Below are positions 5,377-5,576 of a stretch of 5,576 nucleotides of DNA, in pieces. Position 1 is the stretch's first letter, and each line of letters opens with the position of its first letter. The DNA comes from Collinsella sp. AF02-46-1 (GTDB lineage Bacteria > Actinomycetota > Coriobacteriia > Coriobacteriales > Coriobacteriaceae), in NCBI GenBank assembly GCA_934876235.1, contig CAKXKM010000103.1:1-5576 (forward strand), given 5' to 3'. Made by a program: the position numbers and the translations under genes. The notes under the pieces were generated by a model. It had not been told where the DNA came from, made no database searches, and was given only the letters and a program-made list of their open reading frames with translations.

Positions 5377-5576
5377 ATGGGATGACCGGGCGTTGCGGAA
5401 AGTGCGTCCCGGAATCTGCGTCCGGAATGGGATGAGCTTTCCGCTAGGGTTGTTCCGCGGAAACTACGACCCGGAATTTGCACTCAGAGCGGGCCCCAGT
5501 TTCCCAAACAGGGCCCTTTGGGAAACTGGGGCCCAGAATCCCGCCAAATAATGGGACGCGCTTTCCGGTCGAGCTT
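5377..5576. repeat. Degenerate tandem repeat array with 62-base period
   Basis: Three successive units start at 5397, 5459 and 5521 (the last cut by the window end), exactly 62 bases apart. Units 1 and 2 share the pattern GGAAA.T.CG.CCCGGAAT, then TGC, then GGG at unit position 33 and TTTCC at position 42. Unit 3 keeps GGAAACT, CCC, GAAT, GGG and TTTCC at the same places. Each unit is an imperfect inverted repeat: a left arm of type GGAAAGTGCGTCCC and a right arm of type GGGACGCGCTTTCC. A shortened unit seems to precede it (ATGGGATGA at 5377, lacking about 12 bases against 5427). Open frames crossing the array lack family character. The divergence rules out a CRISPR array. It looks like an intergenic palindromic repeat family. 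Confidence 0.7.
5491..5534. repeat. Perfect 18-bp hairpin within the repeat array
   Basis: GGGCCCCAGTTTCCCAAA (5491-5508) and its exact reverse complement (5517-5534) flank an eight-base loop CAGGGCCC, which itself holds the palindrome GGGCCC. The arms are the right arm of array unit 2 and the left arm of unit 3. No T-run follows on either strand, so it is not a canonical terminator, although a very stable cruciform or RNA hairpin is expected. Confidence 0.85.

Noticed and set aside
3366..5483. A 705-codon open frame on the minus strand opposite aspS
   Set aside because: It is antisense to a certain aspS gene, has no family similarity I can see, and arises because the GC-rich codon pattern of aspS suppresses stops in that antisense frame.
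5397..5576. CRISPR array
   Set aside because: The repeats are degenerate along most of the 62-base unit, with no constant repeat and variable spacer pattern and no cas genes.

Overview
The window is GC-rich and carries five complete protein-coding genes. High GC, strong purine-rich ribosome binding sites and the gene set suggest a Coriobacteriia actinomycete, most like a gut Collinsella. That assignment comes from general recognition of the proteins, not from a database search.

Layout: a bidirectional hairpin terminator (11-53) is followed by about 200 bases with no convincing gene but strongly G+T-rich. Three minus-strand genes come next, read right to left as larB (2503-1721), larC (1710-793) and a TetR-family regulator (790-251). 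They are packed tightly (10-base and 2-base gaps) and look like one operon. larB is preceded by a perfect 11-bp inverted repeat with a 12-base spacer (2548-2581), a good candidate operator. Further upstream, also on the minus strand, is serB (3253-2618). A 256-base divergent intergenic region separates serB from aspS (3510-5297, plus strand), which ends at a textbook intrinsic terminator (5321-5355). The right end (about 5377-5576) is non-coding and holds a degenerate tandem array with an exact 62-base period, containing a perfect 18-bp hairpin and running off the window.

Functions: LarB and LarC belong to the pathway that makes the nickel-pincer nucleotide cofactor of lactate racemase (LarA) and related enzymes. 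Neither larE nor larA is in the window. LarC carries a long His-rich insert but ends after its first domain. The C-terminal CTP-binding domain (LarC2) is absent, and the TetR gene begins where it would be expected. SerB makes the last step of serine synthesis. AspS charges tRNA(Asp), and a key His in its anticodon-binding domain suggests it may also charge tRNA(Asn).

The points most worth a second look are the LarC without a LarC2 domain coupled to a TetR gene, the inverted repeat in front of larB, and the 62-base repeat array after aspS. No clearly new multi-gene system is visible.
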